Assembly: GCF_001280515.1 (NCBI RefSeq)
Contig: NZ_LBIQ01000035.1
Span: 360,020-424,019 of the forward strand
DNA: 64,000 nt
Direction: 5' to 3'
Source of the DNA: Mangrovimonas sp. ST2L15
GTDB lineage: Bacteria > Bacteroidota > Bacteroidia > Flavobacteriales > Flavobacteriaceae
Of the stretch, positions 1-9,024 are shown piece after piece. The position numbers were made by a program, and so were the translations under genes. The notes beneath the pieces were generated by a model. That model did not search any database. It had not been told where the DNA came from and saw only the letters and a program-made list of their open reading frames with translations. Within the stretch, counting starts at the first letter, position 1; the number at the start of each line of letters is the position of its first letter.

Positions 1-1
1 G

Positions 2-445
2 TTTGATGTTTCCTTTGTGCCCTATGCTTTGCTTGGGTTTGTGATTACGTTGGCTTCCTGTTATCGGTTGGCCAAGTTTAATTTGGATGAGGATCAGCAG
101 ACTTATTTTAAAGGATTGCCTACCCCAGCCAATGCCTTATTAATCGTTTCTTTGCCATTGGCAGCGGAATTTCAACAACAAATATGGCTAACCAATTTGA
201 TACTGAATCCCTGGTTTTTGATTGGATTAACCTTTTTAAGTTCCTATTTATTGGTGTCGCCTATCAAGCTGTTCTCGTTGAAAGTAAAAACATATGCCTT
301 AAAGGATAATTTAGTGCGCTATGGGTTTTTGCTGTTCTGTATTTTGGCTATTGTATTTTTTCAATTTGCTGCTATTCCCATGATCATTATAGGATATGTC
401 TTAGTCTCTGTGGTATTTAAGCGCTATTGGTTTGTGAAGTCGTAG
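2..445 (+). CDS. pssA: CDP-diacylglycerol-serine O-phosphatidyltransferase, C-terminal part (5' truncated by window edge)
   Basis: The reading frame is open from base 2, so the gene starts upstream of the window; 147 C-terminal residues are visible. They include an ASCYRLAKFNLD segment, then FKGLPTPANALL, which is typical of the end of PssA, followed by several hydrophobic helices. PssA makes phosphatidylserine from CDP-diacylglycerol and serine in the inner membrane, the first step to phosphatidylethanolamine. The catalytic CDP-alcohol phosphotransferase motif would lie in the missing N-terminal half, so the family call rests on the C-terminal signature alone. A GTG at 17 is an internal valine, not a start. 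Confidence 0.8.
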   Translation, partial: FDVSFVPYALLGFVITLASCYRLAKFNLDEDQQTYFKGLPTPANALLIVSLPLAAEFQQQIWLTNLILNPWFLIGLTFLSSYLLVSPIKLFSLKVKTYALKDNLVRYGFLLFCILAIVFFQFAAIPMIIIGYVLVSVVFKRYWFVKS

Positions 446-446
446 A

Positions 447-508
447 CAGTAGTCAGTAAACAGTAACCAGTAGTCAGTAAACAGTAATTAGTAATCAGTA
501 AACAGTAG
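447..508. repeat. 21-bp tandem repeat, three copies
   Basis: Three consecutive units of about 21 bp follow the pssA stop codon: 447-467, 468-488 and 489-508. The first two differ only at their last base (CAGTAGTCAGTAAACAGTA plus AC or AT); the third has a few substitutions. The unit is built from CAGTA-like words. It is intergenic, between pssA and the DUF808 gene. Confidence 0.85.
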
Positions 509-633
509 ATAATAATTAGAGGTATGATTAAGAGATGTCTGGACAGCGCTTGACATGAGACCAAAATGCTCAATCTTGCAACCAACAACCAAGTACCAAC
601 AACCAAACACTAAAAACCAAACATTAAAACAAT

Positions 634-1506
634 ATGGCATCCGGATTTTTTGCACTTTTAGATGATATCGCTTCCCTAATGGATGATGTGGCTGTGATGG
701 CCAAAGTAAGTACCAAAAAAACAGCAGGTATTCTGGGAGATGATTTAGCTGTGAATGCTGAAAAGGCCTCGGGATTTGTATCTTCTAGGGAACTCCCTGT
801 ATTATGGGCCATCACTAAAGGTTCGTTCCTGAATAAACTTATTATTTTACCTATCGCCTTTTTGTTAAGTGCTTTTGTGCCTATTGCCGTAACCATCATT
901 TTGGTTATTGGGGGGCTTTATTTGTCTTATGAAGGTGCCGAAAAAATCTTTCACTATTTTTCCAAACATAAGGAAAATCATGCGGCCGTAGACTTGTCTG
1001 AAACTGTTGATAAGGAAGCGGTTTTGGCATTGGAAAAGCAAAAAATAAAATCGGCCATTGTCACTGATTTTATTCTTTCGGTTGAGATTGTCATCATTGC
1101 CTTAGGAACGGTTATGGACCAACCCATATCTGTGCAAATCATGGTTGTTTCTATTGTCGCGATACTTGCAACTGTTGGGGTTTATGGTATTGTTGCCATG
1201 ATTGTAAGACTGGATGACTTGGGCTTGCGATTGATTAATTTTAACGATCGCGATGAAAGTTTTACCGATACCATTGGAAATTTCTTGGTATGGGTGCTTC
1301 CTAAAATCGTCAAAGGTTTATCCTTTGTAGGAACCATAGCCCTAGTTTTGGTTGCTGGAGGTATTTTTACCCATAACGTTCCTTTCTTTCATCATTTATT
1401 GGACACTTGGCCATCCTTTATCCGTGATTTTTTGATGGGATTGGTGATTGGATTTGTCGTTCTAGGTGTCGTGATGCTTATTAAAAAGTTATTTAAGAAG
1501 GAATAG
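634..1506 (+). CDS. DUF808 family inner-membrane protein (YedI-like)
   Basis: 290 residues. The N-terminus, MASGFFALLDDIASLMDDVA followed by KTAGILGDDLAVNAEK, is the signature of the DUF808/YedI family. Several hydrophobic segments follow (about residues 68-95, 145-165, 170-195, 230-250 and 265-285), so it is a polytopic inner-membrane protein. The family has no established biochemical role. It stands alone between two repeat-rich spacers and is probably transcribed by itself. The family call is secure; the function is unknown. Confidence 0.85.
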   Translation: MASGFFALLDDIASLMDDVAVMAKVSTKKTAGILGDDLAVNAEKASGFVSSRELPVLWAITKGSFLNKLIILPIAFLLSAFVPIAVTIILVIGGLYLSYEGAEKIFHYFSKHKENHAAVDLSETVDKEAVLALEKQKIKSAIVTDFILSVEIVIIALGTVMDQPISVQIMVVSIVAILATVGVYGIVAMIVRLDDLGLRLINFNDRDESFTDTIGNFLVWVLPKIVKGLSFVGTIALVLVAGGIFTHNVPFFHHLLDTWPSFIRDFLMGLVIGFVVLGVVMLIKKLFKKE

Positions 1507-1530
1507 TTTTTTGGTGCCTGAAATAGGAGA

Positions 1531-1665
1531 ACCAATAGTCAAGAGCCAAGATTCAAGAGTCAGGAGTCAGGAGTCAAGACTAATTGTGAGAGTAAAGAAG
1601 ATAGAATATAGAGAATAGAATATAGAAAATAGATTTGAATAGGGTCTTGAGTCAAGAGTTTTTAT
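1531..1665. repeat. Low-complexity repeat-rich spacer
   Basis: The spacer after the DUF808 gene is made of short near-repeats: GAGTCAGGAGTCAGGAGTCAAG around 1556-1580, then AGAATATAGAGAATAGAATATAG around 1600-1625, then TCTTGAGTCAAGAG near 1643-1656. No gene is seen here. It resembles the spacer at 447-508 in style but not in sequence. Confidence 0.6.
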
Positions 1666-1732
1666 AAAGGCTGATCTTTTTTAAAAAAATAAATTAAATA
1701 AAAGTTATGAGTTATACATTGAGGCTTTTTTT

Positions 1733-1764
1733 CACTACTCACTACTCACTACTCACTACTCACT
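1733..1764. repeat. 7-bp tandem repeat (CACTACT, about 4.6 copies) abutting the lptB stop
   Basis: Four perfect CACTACT units plus CACT run from 1733 to 1764. The repeat ends two bases before the lptB stop codon (CTA at 1766-1768 on the plus strand), so it forms the first part of the lptB 3' untranslated region. Confidence 0.9.
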
Positions 1765-1765
1765 T

Positions 1766-2506
1766 CTAAGTTCTGATTTTCTTTTTACGTAATTCGAAGT
1801 TTTGACCCAAGTACACTTTTCTTACCATTTGATCATTGGCCAATTCCTCTGGAACTCCTGCTTTTAGGATGCTTCCTTCAAACATCAAATAGGTTCTGTC
1901 TGTAATAGCTAAGGTTTCCTGTACGTTGTGGTCTGTAATTAGGATTCCAATGTTCTTTTTGGTCAATTGGGCTACAATGCGCTGGATGTCTTCCACGGCC
2001 ACGGGATCTACTCCTGCAAATGGTTCATCCAATAGAATGAAGTTGGGGTCGGTAGCAAGAGCTCTTGCTATTTCGGTACGTCTTCTTTCCCCTCCAGACA
2101 ATAAATCTCCTCGGTTTTTACGAATGTGGTTTAAACCAAATTCTTCTATCAAGGATTCCATTTTATGAAGTTGTTCCTTCTTGCTTAATTTGGTCAATTG
2201 CAGCACACTCAAAATATTGTCTTCAATACTTAACTTTCTAAAAACCGAAGCTTCTTGTGCCAAGTACCCAATTCCGTTTTGTGCTCTTTTGTACATGGGG
2301 AATTTGGTAATATCTGTATTATCCATGAAGATGGTACCCCCATTGGGTTTGATTAGTCCCACAATCATGTAGAATGAAGTTGTTTTTCCCGCTCCATTGG
2401 GTCCAAGTAATCCAACGATTTCACCTTGGTTCACTTCCAATGAAACATCCTTTACCACTTTTCGTCCACTGTAGGACTTCATTAAATTGGTTGCTACTAA
2501 CTTCAT
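1766..2506 (-). CDS. lptB: LPS export ABC transporter ATP-binding protein LptB
   Basis: 246 residues, the usual length for LptB. It has Walker [10 protein letters not shown] (about residues 34-42), a Q-loop region at [10 protein letters not shown], the ABC signature LSGGERRR, Walker [14 protein letters not shown] and the H-loop [10 protein letters not shown]. The Walker B text with FAGVDP is characteristic of LptB. It is the cytoplasmic ATPase that drives the LptFG complex to extract lipopolysaccharide from the inner membrane. It is the last gene of the minus-strand group kdsD-tatC-CMD-lptB, 75 bp after the CMD gene; kdsD in the same group feeds Kdo synthesis for the same LPS. Confidence 0.93.
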   Translation of the reverse strand: MKLVATNLMKSYSGRKVVKDVSLEVNQGEIVGLLGPNGAGKTTSFYMIVGLIKPNGGTIFMDNTDITKFPMYKRAQNGIGYLAQEASVFRKLSIEDNILSVLQLTKLSKKEQLHKMESLIEEFGLNHIRKNRGDLLSGGERRRTEIARALATDPNFILLDEPFAGVDPVAVEDIQRIVAQLTKKNIGILITDHNVQETLAITDRTYLMFEGSILKAGVPEELANDQMVRKVYLGQNFELRKKKIRT

Positions 2507-2581
2507 GATATTATAATACTTGTTGCTAAAATAAAAAATAATCCCAGAGACCGAAGGAGGCCTAAGGAGTTTATTAAAAGT

Positions 2582-2929
2582 TTAACGCGTCTCTTCTAAG
2601 GCTTCCAGATACTCGTAGGCTCTTCTTAAATGTGGAATAACAATGGTTCCACCAATCAATGTAGCTATAGAAAGCGCTTCAACAATTTGCGGCTTGGTAA
2701 GTCCTTCCTCATGGCATTTTTCCAAATGATACTTGACACAATCATCACAACGCAGTACCGCCGAAGCTACCAAACCGAGTAATTCTTTGGTTTTTACATC
2801 CAAAGCTCCTTCCTGGAAGGCATTGGTATCTAAGTTGAAGATTCTTTTAATGATTTTGTTATTGTCTGACAAAATCTTTTCGTTCATCTTGGAACGGTAA
2901 CTGTTGAAATCATCTACTATTTGTGACAT
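2582..2929 (-). CDS. Carboxymuconolactone decarboxylase (AhpD-like) family protein
   Basis: 115 residues, all helical in style. The motif RCDDCVKYHLEKCHEEG contains a CxxC followed by a histidine six residues later, the redox-active arrangement of the AhpD/CMD fold. Members can act as disulfide reductases or peroxidases, so a thiol role is more likely than decarboxylation. It starts 3 bp after tatC, so the two are cotranscribed, and lptB follows. The exact substrate cannot be told from sequence. Confidence 0.85.
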   Translation of the reverse strand: MSQIVDDFNSYRSKMNEKILSDNNKIIKRIFNLDTNAFQEGALDVKTKELLGLVASAVLRCDDCVKYHLEKCHEEGLTKPQIVEALSIATLIGGTIVIPHLRRAYEYLEALEETR

Positions 2930-2932
2930 AGC

Positions 2933-3745
2933 TTAGGCTTTAGATTTGTTTCTTTTTAAAATAAACGCCGAGATATAAATACTTACTTCATATAGAATTA
3001 ATACTGGGATTGCTACAATAATCTGGCTGGCAATATCTGGCGGTGTAATTACTGCAGACACGACTAAAACAATAACCAAAGCAAATTTTCGGTATTTGCG
3101 AAGCATGGTTGGGTTTACCAATCCAATTTTTGTGAGGAAATAAATGAGTATTGGCAATTCAAAAATAATACCTGAGGCCAAAGCTGAAGACCTAACTAAC
3201 GAAATGTAGGAGCTAATATCTATTTGATTTGAAATCTCATTACTCACGCTGTAAGTACCCAAGAAATTGATTGAAAGTGGGGTGACAATGTAATATCCAA
3301 AAAGTACTCCCGTAAAGAACAGCAGGGAGCAAATTATGATAAATCCTCTGGAATATTTTTTTTCACTGCTATGCATCCCTGGGCTAATGAACTTCCACAT
3401 TTGATAGATAACATAGGGGAAGGCAATGACTAATCCGGCATAGATAGAAGTCCAGATGTGTGCCGTAAACTGACCGGCCATGGTTCTGTTTTGAATAATA
3501 AACGGAAATTCATCGGCACAAAAGGTGGTATCCATGCTTAAGGTCTGCGCCATTTTGCACAGCCATTTGTAAGTTGGGAAGTCCATGTGCTTGGGCCCCA
3601 AAATGATGGTGTCAAAAATAAAGCTCTTGAAAATAAAAGCGATAATTCCGCCCACCACTATGGCCAGAACAGCTCTTATGATGTGCCATCTCAAGTCCTC
3701 CAAATGGTCTAGGAAGGACATGTCGTTTACATTCTTAGTTGCCAT
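2933..3745 (-). CDS. tatC: Sec-independent (twin-arginine) translocase subunit TatC
   Basis: 270 residues with the TatC N-terminal motif SFLDHLEDLRWHIIRA (about residues 9-24) and six hydrophobic segments. The FISPGMHSSEKKY-type loop before the third helix is also typical. TatC is the receptor of the twin-arginine translocon for folded proteins in the inner membrane. Its ATG shares one base with the kdsD stop codon (TAATG on the minus strand), implying translational coupling. No tatA lies in the window. A longer than usual first periplasmic loop (about residues 50-95) is seen, as in other Bacteroidetes. Confidence 0.93.
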   Translation of the reverse strand: MATKNVNDMSFLDHLEDLRWHIIRAVLAIVVGGIIAFIFKSFIFDTIILGPKHMDFPTYKWLCKMAQTLSMDTTFCADEFPFIIQNRTMAGQFTAHIWTSIYAGLVIAFPYVIYQMWKFISPGMHSSEKKYSRGFIIICSLLFFTGVLFGYYIVTPLSINFLGTYSVSNEISNQIDISSYISLVRSSALASGIIFELPILIYFLTKIGLVNPTMLRKYRKFALVIVLVVSAVITPPDIASQIIVAIPVLILYEVSIYISAFILKRNKSKA

Positions 3746-4710
3746 TATAAAATACCCTCTTTAACTAAATCATGAATATGAACCACTCCAGCGTATTTAC
3801 CGTCTTTTTCAACCAATAATTGGGAGATGTTGTTTTCTTCCATCAACTCCATAGCATCGACAGCCATGGCATCTCCTTGGATTCGTTTGGGATTTTTACT
3901 CATGATATCCTTAGCTGTTAAGGTATTAAAATCTTCTGCCTTGGAGAGCATTCGTCTTAAATCCCCATCGGTAATAATCCCAATGATCTCATCGTTTTCC
4001 AAAACAGCAGTCACCCCCAACATTTTTTCTGAAATTTCAATGATCACATCCTTTAAAGAGGTTTCTGGGCTTACTTGAGGTTTTAGATTCACTTCTGATA
4101 AATCTTTAACTCTTAAGTATAGTTTTTTACCTAGTGAACCACCTGGGTGGTATTTAGCAAAATCTTTGCTGGAAAAACCTCTTAGCTTTAACAAGCAAAC
4201 TGCTAGGGCATCACCTAAAACCAATTGGGCGGTAGTGCTGGTGGTTGGTGCTAGATTGTTTGGGCAAGCTTCTTTTTCTACATAGGCATTCAATACAAAA
4301 TCGGCTTGTTGCCCTAAAAAGGAATCCTTTTTACCCGTAATGGCAATCATTTTGTTTTGGGCATTTTTTATCAATGGAACCAAAACCTTTATTTCTGGTG
4401 TGTTACCACTTTTTGAAATGCAAATCACAACATCATCTTCAAGAATGAGCCCCAAATCGCCATGAATGGCATCGGCGGCATGCATAAAAACTGAAGGTGT
4501 TCCTGTAGAATTTAAAGTGGCCACAATTTTTGTGGCAATGATAGCACTTTTACCAACCCCAGTAATAATGACTCTTCCTTTGGAATTATAGATTAGTTGA
4601 ACCGCTTCGGCAAAATCTTGATCCAATAGTTGACTCAAATTAGAAATGGCTTCTGTTTCCATTTCAATGGTTTGGCGTGCATTTTCTAAAATGGTTGAAT
4701 GATTATTCAA
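3745..4710 (-). CDS. kdsD: D-arabinose 5-phosphate isomerase (KdsD/KpsF family)
   Basis: 321 residues. An N-terminal SIS sugar-isomerase domain (about 35-175) contains GKSAIIATKI and the SKSGNTPEI phosphate-binding stretch. It is followed by HPGGSLGKKL, diagnostic for the family, and two CBS domains (about 205-260 and 268-321). The enzyme converts ribulose 5-phosphate to arabinose 5-phosphate, the precursor of Kdo in the LPS inner core. It is the first gene of the operon that ends with lptB and is divergent from recQ across 183 bp. Confidence 0.93.
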   Translation of the reverse strand: MNNHSTILENARQTIEMETEAISNLSQLLDQDFAEAVQLIYNSKGRVIITGVGKSAIIATKIVATLNSTGTPSVFMHAADAIHGDLGLILEDDVVICISKSGNTPEIKVLVPLIKNAQNKMIAITGKKDSFLGQQADFVLNAYVEKEACPNNLAPTTSTTAQLVLGDALAVCLLKLRGFSSKDFAKYHPGGSLGKKLYLRVKDLSEVNLKPQVSPETSLKDVIIEISEKMLGVTAVLENDEIIGIITDGDLRRMLSKAEDFNTLTAKDIMSKNPKRIQGDAMAVDAMELMEENNISQLLVEKDGKYAGVVHIHDLVKEGIL

Positions 4711-4839
4711 AATTTTAATATTTTTTGGGTTGATGCTTCTAAAGATTTTTTTATCTTTAAAGTTAATGAGTAAACTCTAATTGCATTTTTTGTGCTGCAA
4801 AGCTAACGAAAAAATTGCTTGGAGTTTCTATAACTAAAC

Positions 4840-4847
4840 TATCTTTG
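4840..4847 (+). promoter_or_regulatory. Bacteroidetes-type promoter -7 box for recQ
   Basis: TATCTTTG matches the TAnnTTTG consensus. Possible -33 TTG triplets lie at 4815-4817 and 4819-4821. The recQ ATG is 46 bp downstream of the box. Confidence 0.55.
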
Positions 4848-4893
4848 GATTAGTGTAAATTCTCTTTTAGTGTAAATTAAACAATAGTGATAC

Positions 4894-7095
4894 ATGTCGA
4901 TAGTTGAGCAAGATTTGCGATCTGCTTTAAAGAAGTATTTTGGGTTTAGCCAGTTTAAAGGTTTACAAGAACAAGTAGTTAATAGCATCCTTTCTAAACA
5001 AAACACTTTTGTAATCATGCCCACAGGTGGTGGTAAATCCCTGTGTTATCAATTACCTGCTCTCATGCAAGAGGGAACGGCAATTGTTGTTTCGCCTTTG
5101 ATAGCCCTGATGAAAAATCAGGTAGATGCCATACGGGGTGTCTCTAATGATAATGGCGTAGCCCATGTACTGAATTCATCCCTTACCAAAACCGAAATCA
5201 AAAATGTGAAGGCCGATGTGGTCAATGGAGTGACCAAGTTACTTTATGTGGCACCAGAATCCTTGACCAAGGAAGAAAATGTCGATTTTTTAAGATCGGT
5301 TTCCATTTCATTTGTCGCCATAGATGAAGCCCACTGTATTAGTGAATGGGGGCACGATTTTAGACCAGAATACCGAAATTTAAGACACATCATCAAGCGT
5401 ATAGGGGAAAACATTCCTATGATTGCTTTAACGGCTACGGCCACCCCCAAGGTTCAAGAAGATATTCTGAAGAATTTGGGAATGACCGATGCTAATACTT
5501 TTAAGGCGTCTTTTAACAGGCCTAATTTGTATTATGAAGTTAGACCCAAGACCAAGCAAGTAGATGCCGATATCATAAGGTATGTGAGACAGCACCCTGG
5601 AAAATCGGGTATTATTTATTGCTTGAGTAGAAAGCGGGTAGAGGAGTTAGCGCAAGTATTGCAAGTAAATGGGATTAAGGCGGTGCCTTATCATGCTGGT
5701 TTGGATGCCAAGACCAGAGCCAATCATCAGGATATGTTTTTGATGGAAGATGTGGATGTGGTGGTTGCAACGATTGCTTTTGGAATGGGTATTGACAAGC
5801 CCGATGTACGGTTTGTGATCCATCACGATATTCCAAAAAGTATCGAAAGTTATTATCAAGAGACTGGTAGAGCTGGACGGGACGGTGGAGAAGGTCATTG
5901 TTTGGCGTTTTATTCCTATAAGGACATTGAGAAACTAGAGAAATTCATGTCCGGCAAACCTGTCGCCGAACAGGAAATAGGGCATGCCTTATTGCAGGAA
6001 GTGGTGGCTTATGCAGAAACCTCCATGTCCAGAAGAAAATTCATCCTACATTATTTTGGGGAAGAGTTTGACAACGAAACTGGAGAAGGCGGTGATATGG
6101 ATGACAATGTGCGTCATCCCAAAAAGAAACATGAAGCCCAGGATGATGTGGTGGTGGTTTTGGAAACTGTCTCAAAAACAAATGAAAAGTATAAAGCCAA
6201 AGATTTGGTTAATGTCATTGTGGGTAAAGCCAATGCGATGATTAAATCCCATAGAACAGATGAGCAGTCTTTCTTTGGAATGGGGAAAGACAAGGAGAAG
6301 TCCTATTGGATGGCTTTGGTACGTCAAATTTTGGTGGCCGGTTACCTAAATAAAGATATTGAGACTTATGGGGTTATTAAAATGAGTCCAGAAGGAAGGG
6401 CCTTTTTAAAATCTCCTGAGAGTTTTATGATGACTGAGGATCATGTGTTTGATGATTCCAGTGATGAAACGGTTGTAACCGCGGCCAAAGGCGGTGGTGC
6501 CTCTACAGATGAAGTTTTGTTGGGTATGTTGAAAGACCTAAGAAAGCGAAATGCCAAGAAATTGGGAGTTCCTCCGTTTGTGATTTTTCAAGATCCGTCC
6601 CTTGAGGATATGGCATTGAAATATCCCACTTCTTTGGAGGAGCTTGGAAATGTTCATGGCGTAGGAGAAGGAAAAGCCAAAAAATATGGTCGGGATTTTG
6701 TGAGTTTGATAGCCCAATATGTGGAAGATAACGATATCACGCGTCCCGATGACATGATTGTGAAATCTACGGGGACCAATTCTGCTCTAAAACTCTATAT
6801 CATTCAGAGTATCGATCGAAAATTACCTTTAGACGACATTGCTGCTGCTAAAGGGATGGATATGCCAGATTTCATCAAGGAGATGGAGGCAATTGTGTAT
6901 TCAGGGACCAAACTGAACATTGATTATTGGATTGATGATGTTCTGGATGATGATCAACAGGAAGAAATTCATGAATATTTTATGGAATCAGAATCTGATA
7001 AGATTTCAACGGCTATAGATGAGTTTGATGGCGATTATGACGATGAGGAATTGCGATTGTACCGCATCAAATTTATCAGTGAGGTGGCTAATTAG
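4894..7095 (+). CDS. recQ: ATP-dependent DNA helicase RecQ
   Basis: 733 residues. The N-terminal helicase core has Walker A PTGGGKSLCYQLPA, the DEAH box AIDEAHCISEWGHDFR, the TATATPKVQ motif III and motif VI (SYYQETGRAGRDG). RQC and HRDC regions follow (HRDC about 540-615, LRKRNAKKLGVPPFVIF), then an acidic C-terminal extension. It unwinds DNA 3'-5' in recombinational repair. The four cysteines that bind zinc in E. coli RecQ are not present: the stretch after the RRKFILHYFGEEF segment reads FDNETGEGGDMDDN instead of a CxxC cluster. Flavobacterial RecQ proteins appear often to share this. Confidence 0.94.
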   Translation: MSIVEQDLRSALKKYFGFSQFKGLQEQVVNSILSKQNTFVIMPTGGGKSLCYQLPALMQEGTAIVVSPLIALMKNQVDAIRGVSNDNGVAHVLNSSLTKTEIKNVKADVVNGVTKLLYVAPESLTKEENVDFLRSVSISFVAIDEAHCISEWGHDFRPEYRNLRHIIKRIGENIPMIALTATATPKVQEDILKNLGMTDANTFKASFNRPNLYYEVRPKTKQVDADIIRYVRQHPGKSGIIYCLSRKRVEELAQVLQVNGIKAVPYHAGLDAKTRANHQDMFLMEDVDVVVATIAFGMGIDKPDVRFVIHHDIPKSIESYYQETGRAGRDGGEGHCLAFYSYKDIEKLEKFMSGKPVAEQEIGHALLQEVVAYAETSMSRRKFILHYFGEEFDNETGEGGDMDDNVRHPKKKHEAQDDVVVVLETVSKTNEKYKAKDLVNVIVGKANAMIKSHRTDEQSFFGMGKDKEKSYWMALVRQILVAGYLNKDIETYGVIKMSPEGRAFLKSPESFMMTEDHVFDDSSDETVVTAAKGGGASTDEVLLGMLKDLRKRNAKKLGVPPFVIFQDPSLEDMALKYPTSLEELGNVHGVGEGKAKKYGRDFVSLIAQYVEDNDITRPDDMIVKSTGTNSALKLYIIQSIDRKLPLDDIAAAKGMDMPDFIKEMEAIVYSGTKLNIDYWIDDVLDDDQQEEIHEYFMESESDKISTAIDEFDGDYDDEELRLYRIKFISEVAN

Positions 7096-7296
7096 TTGTT
7101 GCTGGTTTTTTGTTTTTAGTTGTTGGTTTTTGGTGGCTTTTTGATCCTGTTTGGCTTCTTATGGTAAGTCTCAGGTTAACATTGTATTATTTGGTTGATG
7201 TCTACTGAAAGAGGGTGAATCGTGAACCGAGAAGTTTTTTGGCAATGAGCTATTTTTCTTGTTCCATGTGATCTTGATAATTTTGAAATATCCTTT

Positions 7297-8202
7297 TTAG
7301 TTGTTCCTTTTAAACTTATACTCAGGTAGGGGCACATATTCTTCTGAGTCACCAGGTATTTTTGGGAAGGCTTCTAAGTTTTGTTCTTTCCAGTTGGCTT
7401 TAGCATGCTCCAAAATCGCTTTATCGGAGTTTACGAAATTCCAAAACATGAAGCGTTCCTCTTCAAAGGGTTCGCCACCAAAAAGATACAAAGTGGTTTC
7501 CCCATTGGTTTCAAATTCACATAAAGTTGCTTCTTTGGCAATCAACAATTGTTTGGTGCCATAGGTGTTGTTTTCAATAGTGACATTACCCTCTAAAACA
7601 TACATGCCCACCTCACCATAAAGTTGGTCGCCAATCTTAATTTTTTGCGCTGATTGGGTTTTTATTTCCAAAAAATATAACGGACTATGTACTGGAACAG
7701 GCGATTTTTTATCACCGAGCTTACCTGCAATCAACTTATAGGAAACGTCATGGACGTTCCACGTTGGAATATCTTCTTTGCTGATATGGTAGAAGGAGGG
7801 TTCTGATTGCTCTAAATCTTTAGGTAATCCAATCCAAATTTGGAGTCCGTGAAGAAATTTGTCTTTTTGTCTCAGGTATTCTGGTGTTCGCTCTGAATGC
7901 ACCACACCTTTGCCGGCTGTCATCCAGTTGACTTCTTCTGGTTTGATTTCTATGGCATTGCCCAAACTGTCTCTGTGGAAAATGGCTCCTTCAAATAGAT
8001 AGGTAAGTGTAGAGAGGCCTATATGGGGGTGTGGCGGCACGTCTAGATTTTGATAAGACTCCAAACAGGCTGGTCCCATGTGGTCAATAAACACAAACGG
8101 ACCAACGGCTCGTTTTTGTCTGAAGGGGAGTAGTCTTCCCACCATAAAATTGCCAATATCAGCTGCTTTTTCTTCTAAAATGAGTCCGACGTTAGATTGC
8201 AT
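7297..8202 (-). CDS. Pirin family protein
   Basis: 301 residues with the bicupin layout of pirins. The N-terminal cupin carries PHPHIGLSTLTYLFEG and the HRDSLGNAIEI stretch, with metal-binding histidines in PHPHIG, followed by GKGVVHSER; the C-terminal cupin ends in LFGGEPFEEER. Pirins are iron-binding cupins; some bacterial members degrade quercetin and others have unknown roles. A 201-bp spacer without a gene separates it from the convergent recQ. Confidence 0.9.
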   Translation of the reverse strand: MQSNVGLILEEKAADIGNFMVGRLLPFRQKRAVGPFVFIDHMGPACLESYQNLDVPPHPHIGLSTLTYLFEGAIFHRDSLGNAIEIKPEEVNWMTAGKGVVHSERTPEYLRQKDKFLHGLQIWIGLPKDLEQSEPSFYHISKEDIPTWNVHDVSYKLIAGKLGDKKSPVPVHSPLYFLEIKTQSAQKIKIGDQLYGEVGMYVLEGNVTIENNTYGTKQLLIAKEATLCEFETNGETTLYLFGGEPFEEERFMFWNFVNSDKAILEHAKANWKEQNLEAFPKIPGDSEEYVPLPEYKFKRNN

Positions 8203-8343
8203 ACCTTGGTTTTCCTTTTGAAAGTGACACCATAAAAATACTGTAATCGTATTGATAAACCTATGGTGAAGATGAGCTTTATTTTCTTTTGTGCTTGCCT
8301 CGTCCTTTGTACTAACGTTAATAGAAGCAGCAGAATTTCAGAA

Positions 8344-8784
8344 TCAATTGACAGTCAATTCAACATCTTCATAACCCAAAACACAATTAGAATTATTGCA
8401 AGTCATAAACTCAATTTCACAATTAACTGTCGAGTTACTCTCATTCTTGATTTTTATTCTTTGCTTTAAGGTTGCCTTCGTATCAAAATATTTAATCTTC
8501 ATTTTAAAAGTAGGATCATACACAGTATGTCCATTATCTTCTTTTACATTTCCTATTAACTCAAAAAAATTGCTTTCCTCAAAAATAAATGCTGTTGGTC
8601 TTGGACCATTGTCAGGGATTTTTTGGGAGTATAGGTGGTAAGTAGCTTCAATATCTGCGGTAAAAATCAAATCGTATTCGGTTTCAGATATCTTTTTGGT
8701 TGCAGTAGTCCATTTTACTGGTTTTAATATATGAGAATACCCCATGGTCGTAATAAATAATAAAATAGGAAGTATTTTTTTCAT
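8344..8784 (-). CDS. Isolated DsbD N-terminal (DsbD-alpha) domain, likely remnant of a truncated dsbD
   Basis: 146 residues with a signal peptide (MKKILPILLFITTMGYS) and a complete DsbD-alpha-like domain: LKPVKWTTATKKISETEYDL, YHLYSQKIPDNGPRPTAF, and the cysteine pair in EFMTCNNSNCVLG. In full-length DsbD this periplasmic domain precedes an eight-helix membrane domain and a thioredoxin domain; both are missing here. After the TGA stop the same frame continues, with a second TGA two codons on, into NSAASINVSTKDEASTKENK, which looks like a DsbD linker. It then dissolves into the start of the pirin gene. I infer an in-frame decayed gene with its 3' part deleted, although the remaining domain may still be expressed. 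Confidence 0.7.
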   Translation of the reverse strand: MKKILPILLFITTMGYSHILKPVKWTTATKKISETEYDLIFTADIEATYHLYSQKIPDNGPRPTAFIFEESNFFELIGNVKEDNGHTVYDPTFKMKIKYFDTKATLKQRIKIKNESNSTVNCEIEFMTCNNSNCVLGYEDVELTVN

Positions 8785-9024
8785 GCGTCTTCAGGTAATT
8801 TTATTAACAAAAAGGTATTTAGAAATAATTCAGAACACAAAAGTCAAACTACGGTTTCATTAGGTTAGTTCACCTAGATTTTCAAATTCGGAATCGAATC
8901 AAACTAAAGGTAATGAATTTTGATTTAACATGTTATAAGTCATAAGATCCTACTACTACAGACCTTTGTTACCCGAAACCCACTGCAAACTTTCCTTGAG
9001 AGTTCAAAACCTCCTTTTTAATTT

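Noticed and set aside
447..508. CRISPR-like repeat array
   Set aside because: The 21-bp units are directly adjacent with no spacers and there are no cas genes nearby, so it is a plain tandem repeat.
7096..7296. Hidden gene or RNA between recQ and the pirin gene
   Set aside because: The spacer is T/G-rich with TTGTTG-like low complexity, no ORF over 60 residues, no convincing hairpin and no tRNA-like structure.
8785..9024. Another TCTAAAT-type operator upstream of the DsbD remnant
   Set aside because: A single ATTTAGA at about 8818 matches, but there is no second box or well-placed promoter, and the motif is expected by chance in this AT-rich spacer.
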